DNA of 32,408 nt from Bacteroidetes bacterium RIFCSPLOWO2_12_FULL_35_15 (lineage in GTDB: Bacteria > Bacteroidota > Bacteroidia > 2-12-FULL-35-15). The translations under genes and the position numbers were made by a program. Numbering within the stretch: the first letter of the stretch is position 1; each line of letters starts with the position of its first letter. Of the stretch, positions 7,311 to 15,218 are shown in pieces. Below the pieces are notes generated by a model. The model searched no databases and had not been told where the DNA came from. It worked only from the letters and a program-made list of their open reading frames with translations. The DNA lies in contig MEPB01000032.1 in assembly GCA_001769385.1 (NCBI GenBank), positions 1 through 32,408 of the forward strand, read 5' to 3'.

Positions 7311-8329
7311 AAGATAGAATAGAAGAATTATTAAAAGAGGTTGAATCATTCACCGCAAGCAGCAAAGAGCATGTGGAAGAATTCCGAATAAAAATTTTAA
7401 GCAAAAAAGGAAAAGTTACTGAGCTGTTCGATGATTTTAAAACGGTTGCTCCGGAGCTTCGAAAAGAGGTTGGACAAAAATTAAATGAACTGAAAAACAA
7501 GGCACAGGAAAAAATAAATCACCTGAAAGAAAAATTTGAAAGTTCAAACGATAAAACAAATCAAAATAATGATCTGACATTACCTGCTGAAACTATTGCT
7601 GTTGGCTCACGTCACCCGCTGTCCCTGGTACGCAATCAAATAGTAGAAATATTTTCCCGTATAGGTTTTACTGTTTCTGAAGGTCCGGAAATCGAAGATG
7701 ACTGGCATAATTTTACTGCATTAAATACACCGGCTGATCATCCTGCGCGAGATATGCAGGATACTTTTTACATCAGTGAAAATCCCGATATCGTTTTACG
7801 CACACAAACATCATCTGTACAAGTACATGTGATGGAAGGCTCACAGCCACCTATTCGTACAATATCTCCGGGTCGGGTATATCGTAACGAAGCGATATCG
7901 GCTCGTGCCCATTGTCAATTTCATCAGGTAGAAGGTTTATACATTGATAAAAATGTTTCGTTTGTTGATCTGAAACAAACGCTCTTATATTTTTCAAAAG
8001 AAATGTTTGGAGAGGAAACTCAAATACGTTTGCGCCCTTCTTTTTTTCCATTTACAGAAATTAGTGCGGAGATGGATATCTCCTGTCCGTTCTGCAAAGG
8101 CGATGGTTGTAATATATGCAAAGGAGCAGGTTGGGTAGAAATTTTAGGTTGTGGAATGGTTGATCCGGCCGTACTGGATAATTGTAAGATCGATAGTAAA
8201 CAATACAGTGGTTTTGCTTTTGGAATGGGTATTGAACGAATTGCGATGCTTAAATATCAGGTAAAAGATCTTCGATTGTTCTTTGAAAATGATCTGCGTT
8301 TTCTGAAACAATTTAAGTCAGTACTATAA
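7307..8329 (+). CDS. pheS: Phenylalanyl-tRNA synthetase alpha subunit
   Basis: This is a 340-residue protein from the ATG at 7307. A GTG at 7271 would add 12 residues that do not fit the family's usual start. It has an N-terminal coiled coil (about 1-85), then the class II catalytic core: 'GSRHPLSLVRNQIVEIFSRI', 'VSEGPEIEDDWHNFTALNTP', motif 2 around 'ISPGRVYRNEAISARAHCQF', and motif 3 'FGMGIERIAML' near the C-terminus. A Cys-rich turn (CPFCKGDGCNICKGAGW) precedes 'ILGCGMVDPAVLDN', as in many bacterial PheS. It charges tRNA-Phe with the beta subunit, whose gene (pheT) is not in the window. Confidence 0.97.
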   Translation: MKDRIEELLKEVESFTASSKEHVEEFRIKILSKKGKVTELFDDFKTVAPELRKEVGQKLNELKNKAQEKINHLKEKFESSNDKTNQNNDLTLPAETIAVGSRHPLSLVRNQIVEIFSRIGFTVSEGPEIEDDWHNFTALNTPADHPARDMQDTFYISENPDIVLRTQTSSVQVHVMEGSQPPIRTISPGRVYRNEAISARAHCQFHQVEGLYIDKNVSFVDLKQTLLYFSKEMFGEETQIRLRPSFFPFTEISAEMDISCPFCKGDGCNICKGAGWVEILGCGMVDPAVLDNCKIDSKQYSGFAFGMGIERIAMLKYQVKDLRLFFENDLRFLKQFKSVL

Positions 8330-8335
8330 TATTTT

Positions 8336-8419
8336 AACCACATAGATGCATAGTTTGTTTTATTTAAAGTTTGTACAATAGAAGCGTAGCTCCAAACATA
8401 GGACTAATGTGTAAAAAAT
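8336..8419. repeat. Imperfect inverted repeat downstream of pheS
   Basis: AACCACATAGATGCATAG (8336-8353) resembles the AACCACATAGAnnCATAG intergenic sequence seen in many Bacteroidota genomes. A weaker inverted counterpart (CAAACATAGGACTAATGTG) lies near 8393-8411. It separates pheS from the TPR gene and may act as a transcript end. Repetitive status is recalled, not tested. Confidence 0.35.
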
Positions 8420-8473
8420 TATTCTTCTTTGTTTTGTCTTTTTTCTATGCCACCATTTGGTTTAATTTTTAAC

Positions 8474-8794
8474 ATGAACATGCAACGACTCCAACAAATT
8501 CAGGAAATGCTGAAAAGTGAACCGAACGATTCCTTCCTGAATTATGCATTGGCATTAGAGTTTGCTAAATCAAATGAAATTAATAAATCCATTGATCTGA
8601 TCAATGCTTTACTGGAACGTGAACCAACATATCTTGGAGCATACTATCAATTGGGCCAATATTATGAACAAACTAATGATACGAAAATGGCTATGGATAC
8701 CTATTCCAAAGGAATAGTCCTTGCGAAACAACAAAACAACAGAAAGGCAGAAAGCGAATTAAAGGAAGCTCTTTTTATTTTGCAGGATGGATAA
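8474..8794 (+). CDS. Small tetratricopeptide-repeat protein
   Basis: Starting at ATG 8474 (or 8480), this gives about 106 residues, MNMQRLQQIQEMLKSEPNDS onward. A TTG at 8429 would extend the frame but adds unrelated residues. Two TPR-like helix pairs are visible: 'NDSFLNYALALEFAKSNEINKSIDLINALLEREP' and 'YLGAYYQLGQYYEQTNDTKMAMDTYSKGIVLAKQQNNRKA'. There is no signal peptide. Stand-alone TPR proteins of about 100 residues with this N-terminus are widespread in Bacteroidota. They should act as protein-protein adaptors, but no partner is known. It lies between pheS and a large palindrome that probably ends its transcript. Confidence 0.8.
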   Translation: MNMQRLQQIQEMLKSEPNDSFLNYALALEFAKSNEINKSIDLINALLEREPTYLGAYYQLGQYYEQTNDTKMAMDTYSKGIVLAKQQNNRKAESELKEALFILQDG

Positions 8795-8815
8795 AAAGCT
8801 AATTATCATCCCACG

Positions 8816-8876
8816 CACTTTCTCGACAAGCTCGAAATGACTGCGCGCTAGTCATTTCGAGCTTGTCGAGAAAGTG
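8816..8876. repeat. Large perfect palindrome (27-bp arms, 7-nt loop)
   Basis: The left arm (8816-8842) and right arm (8850-8876) are exact reverse complements around the loop GCGCGCT. The arm includes CATTTCGAGCTTGTCGAGAA, a sequence I recall as a dispersed intergenic repeat in Bacteroidota. It lies between the TPR gene and the dipeptidase gene, both on the plus strand. It can form a very stable RNA hairpin and could terminate or protect the upstream mRNA. There is no T-tract after it. Confidence 0.85.
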
Positions 8877-8937
8877 GGGAGCATAAAAAGGAAACATAAC
8901 ACTTTTCCAAAGTAACTAATTTTTAAATTTAAAACAG

Positions 8938-10401
8938 ATGAACACAACAGTAAAAAATTTACAACCAACCGAATTGTGGAATCATTTCGATGACCTGAAT
9001 GCAGTTCCAAGAGGTTCAAAAAAAGAAGAAAAAGTAATTGAGTTCATCAAAAATTTTGGTGAAAAACTTGGGCTAAAAACTATACAAGATGAAGTTGGGA
9101 ATGTGATAATCTATAAGCCAGCTTCGGCCGGCATGGAAAAATTGACAACAATTGTTTTGCAAAGTCACCTGGACATGGTGCATCAAAAAAATGCAACCAC
9201 CAATTTTAATTTCGATACACAGGGAATTGAAATGATCGTTGATGGTGATTGGGTAAAGGCGGATGGCACAACGCTTGGCGCAGATAATGGTATTGGTGTT
9301 GCGTCCATCATGACGATACTTGCATCGAAAACAATTCCTCATCCTGCTATTGAAGCCTTGTTTACCATTGATGAAGAAACAGGAATGACCGGAGCTTTAA
9401 ATTTAAAAGGCGGATTGTTGGATGCAAAAATATTATTGAATTTAGATACCGAAGATGACGATGAGTTAACTATCGGATGTGCCGGAGGAGTTGATGTTAC
9501 AGCCACATTAAGTTATGAGCAGGAAAATGCAGGTGCAAATTCAAAAGCATTTCGTATCACATTAAATGGTTTAACAGGCGGACATTCAGGAATGGATATT
9601 CATCGCGGAAGAGGCAATGCAAACAAGTTGATGAACCGGATTTTATCACAAGCAACAGAACAATTTGGGTTACGAATCAGCATCATTGATGGAGGAAGTT
9701 TGCGCAATGCCATTCCTCGCGAATCATTTGCTGAAGTGGTGGTTGAAGAAAAGAATGTTGCAGCATTCACAGCATTTGTTTCTGCACAGGAACAGATTTT
9801 AAAAGCCGAACATAACACAACTGATCCTAATTTAAAATTAACTGTCGCAACAATTAGCACTCCTGTAAAAGTTCTCTCATTACCATTTCAAAAAAAATTG
9901 ATACGGGCCATTTATGCTTGTCCGAATGGTATTTACAGGATGAGTCCGGATATAGCAGGGCTTGTTCAAACATCAAACAATGTTGCTCGCATATTGGTAC
10001 AAGATGGAAATCTTTCTATTCAATGTTTAACACGCAGTGCCGTGGATAGCGAAAAAATGGATCTTGCAAATGCCATCAAATCGGCTTTTGAATTAGCAGA
10101 TGCTTCTGTGACTTTTGCAGGTTCTTATCCCGGCTGGGCACCAAAGCCGGATGCTGCTATTGTAAAATTGATGAGCGATTTATACTTCGAACGTTACAAA
10201 GAAAAAGCAAAAGTTAATGCATGCCATGCAGGATTAGAGTGTGGGATTTTAGGAACCAATTACCCCGATATGGAAATGGTTTCCTTTGGACCCAACATTC
10301 GTGGAGCACATTCACCGGATGAAAAAGTTCAGATCTCTTCCGTACAAAAGTATTGGGAGTTTTTATTGGAAACTTTGAAGCGGATACCGAGCAAGAATTA
10401 A
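8938..10401 (+). CDS. pepD: Aminoacyl-histidine dipeptidase (PepD-like, M20 family)
   Basis: This is a 487-residue cytosolic M20C metallopeptidase of normal family length. Zinc-site motifs run in order: 'LQSHLDMVH' (His77, Asp79), 'TLGADNGIG' (bridging Asp116), 'TIDEETGMTGA' (catalytic Glu146 and ligand Glu147), 'LNLDTEDDDE' (Asp170), and 'RGAHSPDEKV' (His458). The region between, about 200-380, is the lid/dimerisation domain ('GLTGGHSGMDIHRGRGNANK'). PepD enzymes hydrolyse dipeptides such as beta-alanyl-histidine and other Xaa-His or unspecific dipeptides. The gene appears monocistronic, with a palindrome before it and a hairpin directly after its stop. Confidence 0.95.
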   Translation: MNTTVKNLQPTELWNHFDDLNAVPRGSKKEEKVIEFIKNFGEKLGLKTIQDEVGNVIIYKPASAGMEKLTTIVLQSHLDMVHQKNATTNFNFDTQGIEMIVDGDWVKADGTTLGADNGIGVASIMTILASKTIPHPAIEALFTIDEETGMTGALNLKGGLLDAKILLNLDTEDDDELTIGCAGGVDVTATLSYEQENAGANSKAFRITLNGLTGGHSGMDIHRGRGNANKLMNRILSQATEQFGLRISIIDGGSLRNAIPRESFAEVVVEEKNVAAFTAFVSAQEQILKAEHNTTDPNLKLTVATISTPVKVLSLPFQKKLIRAIYACPNGIYRMSPDIAGLVQTSNNVARILVQDGNLSIQCLTRSAVDSEKMDLANAIKSAFELADASVTFAGSYPGWAPKPDAAIVKLMSDLYFERYKEKAKVNACHAGLECGILGTNYPDMEMVSFGPNIRGAHSPDEKVQISSVQKYWEFLLETLKRIPSKN

Positions 10402-10418
10402 TTGAAGATTTGACAATG

Positions 10419-10444
10419 CCCTGTTGGTGATAACACCAACAGGG
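10419..10444 (+). terminator. Hairpin after the dipeptidase gene
   Basis: CCCTGTTGGTG (10419-10429) and CACCAACAGGG (10434-10444) form a perfect 11-bp stem with the tetraloop ATAA, starting 18 bp after the stop codon. No T-run follows (GTAATAAAGG), so it may be a mRNA-end hairpin rather than a canonical intrinsic terminator. Confidence 0.6.
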
Positions 10445-10556
10445 GTAATAAAGGATACCAGTAAAGAATTAGTTGGAAGCCGCAAACGGATTTGGATTTG
10501 CAATCCCAACTACTAAGTTTCAGATTTTAAATCATCTGCTCCGTGTCCCCCTACTA

Positions 10557-10601
10557 GTCCTCGTTTGCAACGAGGACATACGAAACCAGCGTCTGTGACG
10601 C
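10557..10601. repeat. Twin small hairpins, REP-like
   Basis: GTCCTCGTT-TGC-AACGAGGAC (10557-10577) is a perfect 9-bp stem with a 3-nt loop. GCGTC-TGT-GACGC (10589-10601) is a 5-bp stem with a 3-nt loop. The GC-rich compact hairpins stand out in an AT-rich gap and resemble the units of repetitive extragenic palindromes. Copy number elsewhere is unknown. Confidence 0.5.
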
Positions 10602-10729
10602 AATCGCTACTGAAACAAAAAACCTACCACTGGATAAATAAGTTGACCACTTTTGAAAATACCTGACTCTTTTTTTTTGGAAGAGGAAAAAATTCTATTC
10701 CTTTACTTCAAAGACTAAATCCAAGCTTT

Positions 10730-11428
10730 ATGTCTCCATCTCAAATTTTTAAAATAAATAAACCGTTGATACTATGTTTTTTTATTATCCATTTCAGTAG
10801 TATCTCATTTGCGCAAGACAGTCTAAAATCAATAAAAGTTTCTTATAATTTTATTCAGGGACTTATCAATGAACATTCGGTATATATTGATATAAGTCCT
10901 TTTAAACATCATTCTTTTGGCTTTAGTATTGGAAAAATATATGACAATCCGCTTGTTGACGGACTTTGGTTATCCCCTACACAAAACTTGTATCCCGGGA
11001 CTGTATATCGTGGAAAAATATACAGGATCAAATACTCCTACGTTTTTATGAAAAGCCGATCCTTTGATTGTTATTTAGGGGCTCAATACGTAAACAAGAA
11101 TATGTATTATAACAATAAAGTGTTCAGAGATGGTGGTGATACACATGTTGAATATTGGAGAAATGAAAAGGCGACTGTATTTGGTTTTGATATTGTTTCG
11201 GGAATAAATTTGTATGCAAATTTGAATAAACATTTCTCATTATTATGTAATGTCTATTCTGGTATTGGATGGAGAGAACGACATCGGACAATTGAAACGT
11301 ATGATATAAAATGGTATGGTGGTTCTTATTATAATGTGAACCCACCTAGCTTAGGGAATGAAACAAAAATTCAACACTTTTGGCTTCCGGTGTTAGGAGT
11401 GAAATTTGGATTACAATTTCGTATTTGA
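10730..11428 (+). CDS. Predicted outer-membrane beta-barrel protein, unknown
   Basis: This is a 232-residue protein. The N-terminus (residues 1-29) is a signal peptide with a basic start, a hydrophobic core 'LILCFFIIHFSSISFAQ' and a cleavage site after AQ. The mature part is rich in alternating aromatic/polar strands ('HHSFGFSIGKIY', 'SRSFDCYLGAQYVNKNMYYN', 'FSLLCNVYSGIGW') and ends in a strand finishing F-R-I, as in outer-membrane barrels. I do not recognise a family. It sits alone between hairpin debris and an AT-rich gap, in the least conserved-looking part of the window, so it may be an accessory gene. Confidence 0.65.
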   Translation: MSPSQIFKINKPLILCFFIIHFSSISFAQDSLKSIKVSYNFIQGLINEHSVYIDISPFKHHSFGFSIGKIYDNPLVDGLWLSPTQNLYPGTVYRGKIYRIKYSYVFMKSRSFDCYLGAQYVNKNMYYNNKVFRDGGDTHVEYWRNEKATVFGFDIVSGINLYANLNKHFSLLCNVYSGIGWRERHRTIETYDIKWYGGSYYNVNPPSLGNETKIQHFWLPVLGVKFGLQFRI

Positions 11429-11487
11429 TTAGTGATTAAAAGTTCAGATTTGCTCTAGTAGTATCGTATAAAGTGAGTATTGCAGGA

Positions 11488-11549
11488 GTTATTTCACCTG
11501 AATTTTGCGGAAGAAAAAAATTAAGCAATAAGTTTATTTGTGAAATAAC
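11488..11549. repeat. Inverted repeat upstream of the GT-C-like gene
   Basis: GTTATTTCAC (11488-11497) and GTGAAATAAC (11540-11549) are exact 10-bp inverted copies separated by 42 bp, with inner TTGC/GCAA copies also able to pair. It lies 71 bp before the start at 11621 and could form an mRNA structure or a binding site. The function is not clear. Confidence 0.4.
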
Positions 11550-11620
11550 AAAGCAAAGATCAAACAGAATGGACCGAGAGACTTCGCTCCAACGGTAAAT
11601 AAGTTAATACTATTACTAAT

Positions 11621-13459
11621 ATGATGTTCAATCTTGCGCGCAGAAACAAGTACACGTATTACATTATATTGATAATTTTTTTAGCTTATTTTTTCAGACT
11701 TTTTTTCGGACTAAATTTTGAATTTTGGTTTGTAGATAATGTACAGATATATTTAATAGGATTAAAGTATTACACAACCGGATTGTGGCCTTATTGGGGG
11801 CCAGACGTTGTTCATACTCAGTCTTCAATTCCCGGGGCGCTTCAAGGTTTGTTAGTTGGATTACCTTTTTATATTGTTGCTATACCGGAGGCACCAACTA
11901 TTTTTCTTAACATAGTAACGCTTTTCTCCTTTTCCTTCTTTGGGTGGTATCTGTCAAGGAGAATTCCTTCAATACCATTACATATAATTCTAATTTGGTT
12001 GCTGACAATTCCTTCGGCAATGTATTATTCAACAACAGTTCAGAATCCTTCATATGTCATCATTGGTGCAGTATTTTTTTTTATTTCTGTTTTTGAAATA
12101 TTTCCTTTTTATCCACAAAAAATAATACCTCCTAAAACGCTCTTTTTCTTGCTGAGCTTTTCCTTACTTTGGATATACCAGCTTCATATGTCCTGGGTTC
12201 TGCTACTCCCTTACATTGTTTTATGCTTTTATTTTAAGTACAAAGAAAGTAAGCAAATAACTTTTTTAGCAATTCCCTTTTTGTATTTCATCATGGGGGC
12301 CACAATTTGTTTCAGCACATTACTTCCAACATTAATTCAATTTAACGAAGCATCTTCTCAAGCACTTAAAGAAAATATTTCTTTAAATTTTTCAAATATC
12401 ACCAAGGTTTTTGATATTATTTTCAAGTTTCTTTCTTTTTCCACATTTGACGTTGAATCATTTATTCCATATAAATCGATAAAAGATCCACGTGTTACAT
12501 GGTTTTTGTCAAACTATTTTTGGGTAATTCCATTGGCAGTATTTTTATTTATTACCAGAGTAGCTCAATTTATTTATCTGGTTTATTCATTCTTGAGCAA
12601 TAGAAAATATCCAAACTGGAATAAGGTTCAGGTATTTTTGATTTTCACTATTTGTTTGATATGGTTTAGTTTTTTATTTGCCGATCACTTACCAAATTCT
12701 TATAAATTTTATCTCGTTATGCCAATCTCAATATGGTATTCATTACAGGTATATCAATATTTTTATAATACTAAAAAAGGGAAAATATTTTCTCATGTCT
12801 TTTTACTATCAGGAATAATATTTTATTTTTTTGTGATCCTTCTGAACAATAAACTGGATATGTCACTGTATTCAAATAAAGCAATTATTGAAAAGGCAAT
12901 AATGGAAAAAGACTATACTTATGTTGGAATTAGAAGAATTTCTGCGGAGAGTATGCTGCAAAATAAAAAAATATGGAAGGAGTCGGTTTTAATAGATTCT
13001 TTAATTTATGAAACCAATTTGGAATATGATAATGAATACGATTTGCCTCAAAATATCAGTTCAAAATTGAGTTATTCGGGCAAGTACTCCTGTAAAATTG
13101 ATAGTATTCAACCTTTCAGCATTGCATTTGAAAAAATACTAAAACCAGATACCGTTTTCGAAAAAGTAAATATCTCTTTGTGGATGTATTCAAAATATGA
13201 AACAGATGCGCTTATTGTAATTTCTTTGGATGATAAGGACAAAAATATTTATTATAATTCGCTACCAATTACATATAATCCTTTAGAATTGCCTCAATGG
13301 CACCATATTTCGGGAAGCATAAATTTACCAACTAAAATTATTTCAACGTTGCAATCAAATTTAAAAATTTATGTTTGGTATCCTAAAAAAATAAATAAGG
13401 TGATTTATATCGACAATATAAAAATAGTATTTATAAAAAAGATCCTGCAAAAAGCTTAA
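11621..13459 (+). CDS. Polytopic membrane protein, GT-C glycosyltransferase-like, with C-terminal jelly-roll-like domain
   Basis: This is a 612-residue protein. The first ~420 residues hold about ten hydrophobic helices, starting 'YTYYIILIIFLAYFFRLFFG'. The first loop (FEFWFVDNVQIYLIGLKYYT) places an Asp just after helix 1, where GT-C polyprenol-sugar transferases carry their acidic catalytic motif. Residues ~460-612 are soluble and beta-rich ('SGKYSCKIDSIQPFSIAFEK', 'VNISLWMYSKYETDALIVIS', 'WHHISGSINLP', 'YIDNIKIVFI'), like carbohydrate-binding jelly-roll domains. I infer a role in transferring or modifying surface glycans. No substrate or homologue is recognised with confidence. Its stop codon lies inside a terminator palindrome. 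Confidence 0.6.
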   Translation: MMFNLARRNKYTYYIILIIFLAYFFRLFFGLNFEFWFVDNVQIYLIGLKYYTTGLWPYWGPDVVHTQSSIPGALQGLLVGLPFYIVAIPEAPTIFLNIVTLFSFSFFGWYLSRRIPSIPLHIILIWLLTIPSAMYYSTTVQNPSYVIIGAVFFFISVFEIFPFYPQKIIPPKTLFFLLSFSLLWIYQLHMSWVLLLPYIVLCFYFKYKESKQITFLAIPFLYFIMGATICFSTLLPTLIQFNEASSQALKENISLNFSNITKVFDIIFKFLSFSTFDVESFIPYKSIKDPRVTWFLSNYFWVIPLAVFLFITRVAQFIYLVYSFLSNRKYPNWNKVQVFLIFTICLIWFSFLFADHLPNSYKFYLVMPISIWYSLQVYQYFYNTKKGKIFSHVFLLSGIIFYFFVILLNNKLDMSLYSNKAIIEKAIMEKDYTYVGIRRISAESMLQNKKIWKESVLIDSLIYETNLEYDNEYDLPQNISSKLSYSGKYSCKIDSIQPFSIAFEKILKPDTVFEKVNISLWMYSKYETDALIVISLDDKDKNIYYNSLPITYNPLELPQWHHISGSINLPTKIISTLQSNLKIYVWYPKKINKVIYIDNIKIVFIKKILQKA

Positions 13460-13480
13460 GCTTTTTGCAGGATCTTTTTT
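13434..13480. terminator. Bidirectional terminator overlapping a stop codon
   Basis: GATCCTGCAAAAAGCTT (13441-13457) is followed without a loop by its exact reverse complement (13458-13474), then T6 (13475-13480). An A-rich run precedes it at 13434-13440, so it can work on both strands. The TAA stop of the membrane protein gene (13457-13459) lies at the centre. The minus-strand aldehyde dehydrogenase gene ends at 13494, so the element serves both convergent genes. Confidence 0.9.
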
Positions 13481-13493
13481 GTTTTATACACTC

Positions 13494-15050
13494 TTAAATA
13501 GTAAAATTAATTCCTTGCGCCAAAGGCAATGAAGTTCCGTAATTAATAGTATTTGTTTGTCTGCGCATGTATGCTTTCCAGGCATCAGAGCCTGACTCAC
13601 GCCCTCCACCGGTTTCTTTTTCTCCACCAAATGCACCACCAATTTCTGCTCCTGATGTTCCGATGTTTACGTTTGCAATGCCACAATCAGAACCTGCCTG
13701 TGATAAGAACAGTTCCATTTCACGGATGTTGCTTGTGAAGATGGCTGACGATAACCCTTGAGGAACGCCATTTTGCATCGCAATAGCTTCTTCAACTGTT
13801 TTGTATTTCATTACATAAAGTATCGGAGCAAATGTTTCTTCCTGAACAATATGATATTCGTTTTTTGCTTCAATGATGCAAGGTTTTACATAACATCCGC
13901 TTTCATAACCTTCTCCGGTTAATACGCCTCCTTCAACAAGTATTTTAGCGCCTTCGTTTTTTGCTTTTTCTATCGCATTTAAATAATCCTGTGTGGCATT
14001 TTTATCGATCAATGGACCAACATGATTGTTTGAATCCAATGGGTTTCCTATTTTCAACTGGCCGTATGCATTTTTTAAAACTGCAATTGTTTTATCGTAA
14101 ATGCTTTCATGAATAATTAATCTTCGTGTGGAGGTGCAACGCTGGCCGGCTGTTCCTACAGCACCAAACACAGCTCCTACACAAACCATGGATAGATCAG
14201 CATGTTCAGAAACAATGATGGCATTGTTACCGCCTAATTCCAAAATTGTATTTCCAAAACGTTCAGCAACAGTTTTTGATACATGTCTTCCAATACGAGT
14301 TGAGCCTGTGAAAGAAACCAGTGGAATACGTTTATCGTTATTTATTAGATCTCCTGATTCATTACCAATAACAAGACAACTAACACCTTCCGGTACATGA
14401 TTTTTCTTTAATACATCAGCAATAATATTCTGACAAGCAATTGCACACAATGGCGTTTTTGAACTTGGTTTCCATATACAAACATCTCCACAAACCCATG
14501 CTAAAGCAGCATTCCAGCTCCATACAGCAACCGGAAAATTAAACGCAGAAATAATCCCAACAACACCAAATGGGTGCCATTGCTCATACATGCGGTGCAT
14601 CGGGCGTTCGCTGTGCATTGTTAAACCGTATAGCTGACGGGATAAACCAACTGCGAAATCGCAAATGTCGATCATCTCTTGTACTTCACCATAACCTTCC
14701 TGAAGACTTTTTCCCATTTCATAAGAAACTAATTTCCCTAATGGCTCTTTGTATTTACGTAATTCATCACCGATCTGACGAACAATTTCTCCACGTTTCG
14801 GTGCTGGCATCAAGCGCCAGGTTTTAAATGCTTCTTCAGCAGTAGCCATCACATTTTTGTAATCTTCAGCAGTAGCTGCATTGATGCTACCTATCAATTG
14901 GCCATCGACAGGAGAATAGGAATCTATTTTTTTACCAGTTGTTGTTATGTGTTTTAATCCGGTAGAAGCACCGTAATTAGTTTCTTTGATTCCAAGTTGT
15001 TTTAATACTTCAGAAATTCCGAAAGCATTTGCAGTTAATGTTGTTGACAT
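13494..15050 (-). CDS. Aldehyde dehydrogenase, ALDH7 type (aminoadipate-semialdehyde/piperideine-6-carboxylate dehydrogenase-like)
   Basis: This is a 518-residue NAD(P)-dependent dehydrogenase. Catalytic residues are in place: Asn171 in 'ISAFNFPVAVWSWN', Glu271 in 'NTILELGGNNAIIV', and nucleophile Cys305 in 'GTAGQRCTSTRRL'. The nucleotide-binding turn 'VSFTGSTRIGRHV' is at 245-257. The 'LELGGNNAIIVSEHADL' and 'GAVGTAGQRCT' wording is typical of the ALDH7/AmaB subfamily, which oxidises the semialdehyde of 2-aminoadipate in lysine catabolism. The subfamily call is from recalled motif similarity. No lysine-degradation gene is adjacent. It has its own -7 box and shares a terminator with the convergent gene. 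Confidence 0.88.
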   Translation of the reverse strand: MSTTLTANAFGISEVLKQLGIKETNYGASTGLKHITTTGKKIDSYSPVDGQLIGSINAATAEDYKNVMATAEEAFKTWRLMPAPKRGEIVRQIGDELRKYKEPLGKLVSYEMGKSLQEGYGEVQEMIDICDFAVGLSRQLYGLTMHSERPMHRMYEQWHPFGVVGIISAFNFPVAVWSWNAALAWVCGDVCIWKPSSKTPLCAIACQNIIADVLKKNHVPEGVSCLVIGNESGDLINNDKRIPLVSFTGSTRIGRHVSKTVAERFGNTILELGGNNAIIVSEHADLSMVCVGAVFGAVGTAGQRCTSTRRLIIHESIYDKTIAVLKNAYGQLKIGNPLDSNNHVGPLIDKNATQDYLNAIEKAKNEGAKILVEGGVLTGEGYESGCYVKPCIIEAKNEYHIVQEETFAPILYVMKYKTVEEAIAMQNGVPQGLSSAIFTSNIREMELFLSQAGSDCGIANVNIGTSGAEIGGAFGGEKETGGGRESGSDAWKAYMRRQTNTINYGTSLPLAQGINFTI

Positions 15051-15079
15051 GAGATTTTGTTTTTTGATTAATGGGATAG

Positions 15080-15087
15080 CAAATTTA
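15080..15087 (-). promoter_or_regulatory. -7 box of the aldehyde dehydrogenase gene
   Basis: The minus strand reads TAAATTTG, matching TAnnTTTG, 29 bp before the ATG at 15050. No clear -33 TTG lies at the expected distance. Confidence 0.5.
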
Positions 15088-15218
15088 GTAAAAAACGATG
15101 GCCTTTAAATTCTTTTTAGACGAATTTTGAAATTGTGTTGCCAGGACTCATAAACAGCTTGTTATACTAATCCAACACGACTTAATGAATTTCACGACAC
15201 CGCCCAAAATAATTGATA

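Larger units (their letters stand above)
10402..10729. other. 328-bp gene-free stretch with hairpins
   Basis: No credible coding sequence is seen. It contains the hairpin at 10419-10444, a sequence with REP-like character (CGGATTTGGATTTGCAATCC, 10488-10507), two tight hairpins at 10557-10601, and an AT-rich tail with a T9 run before the next gene. It looks like repeat debris rather than a regulatory region. Confidence 0.55.
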
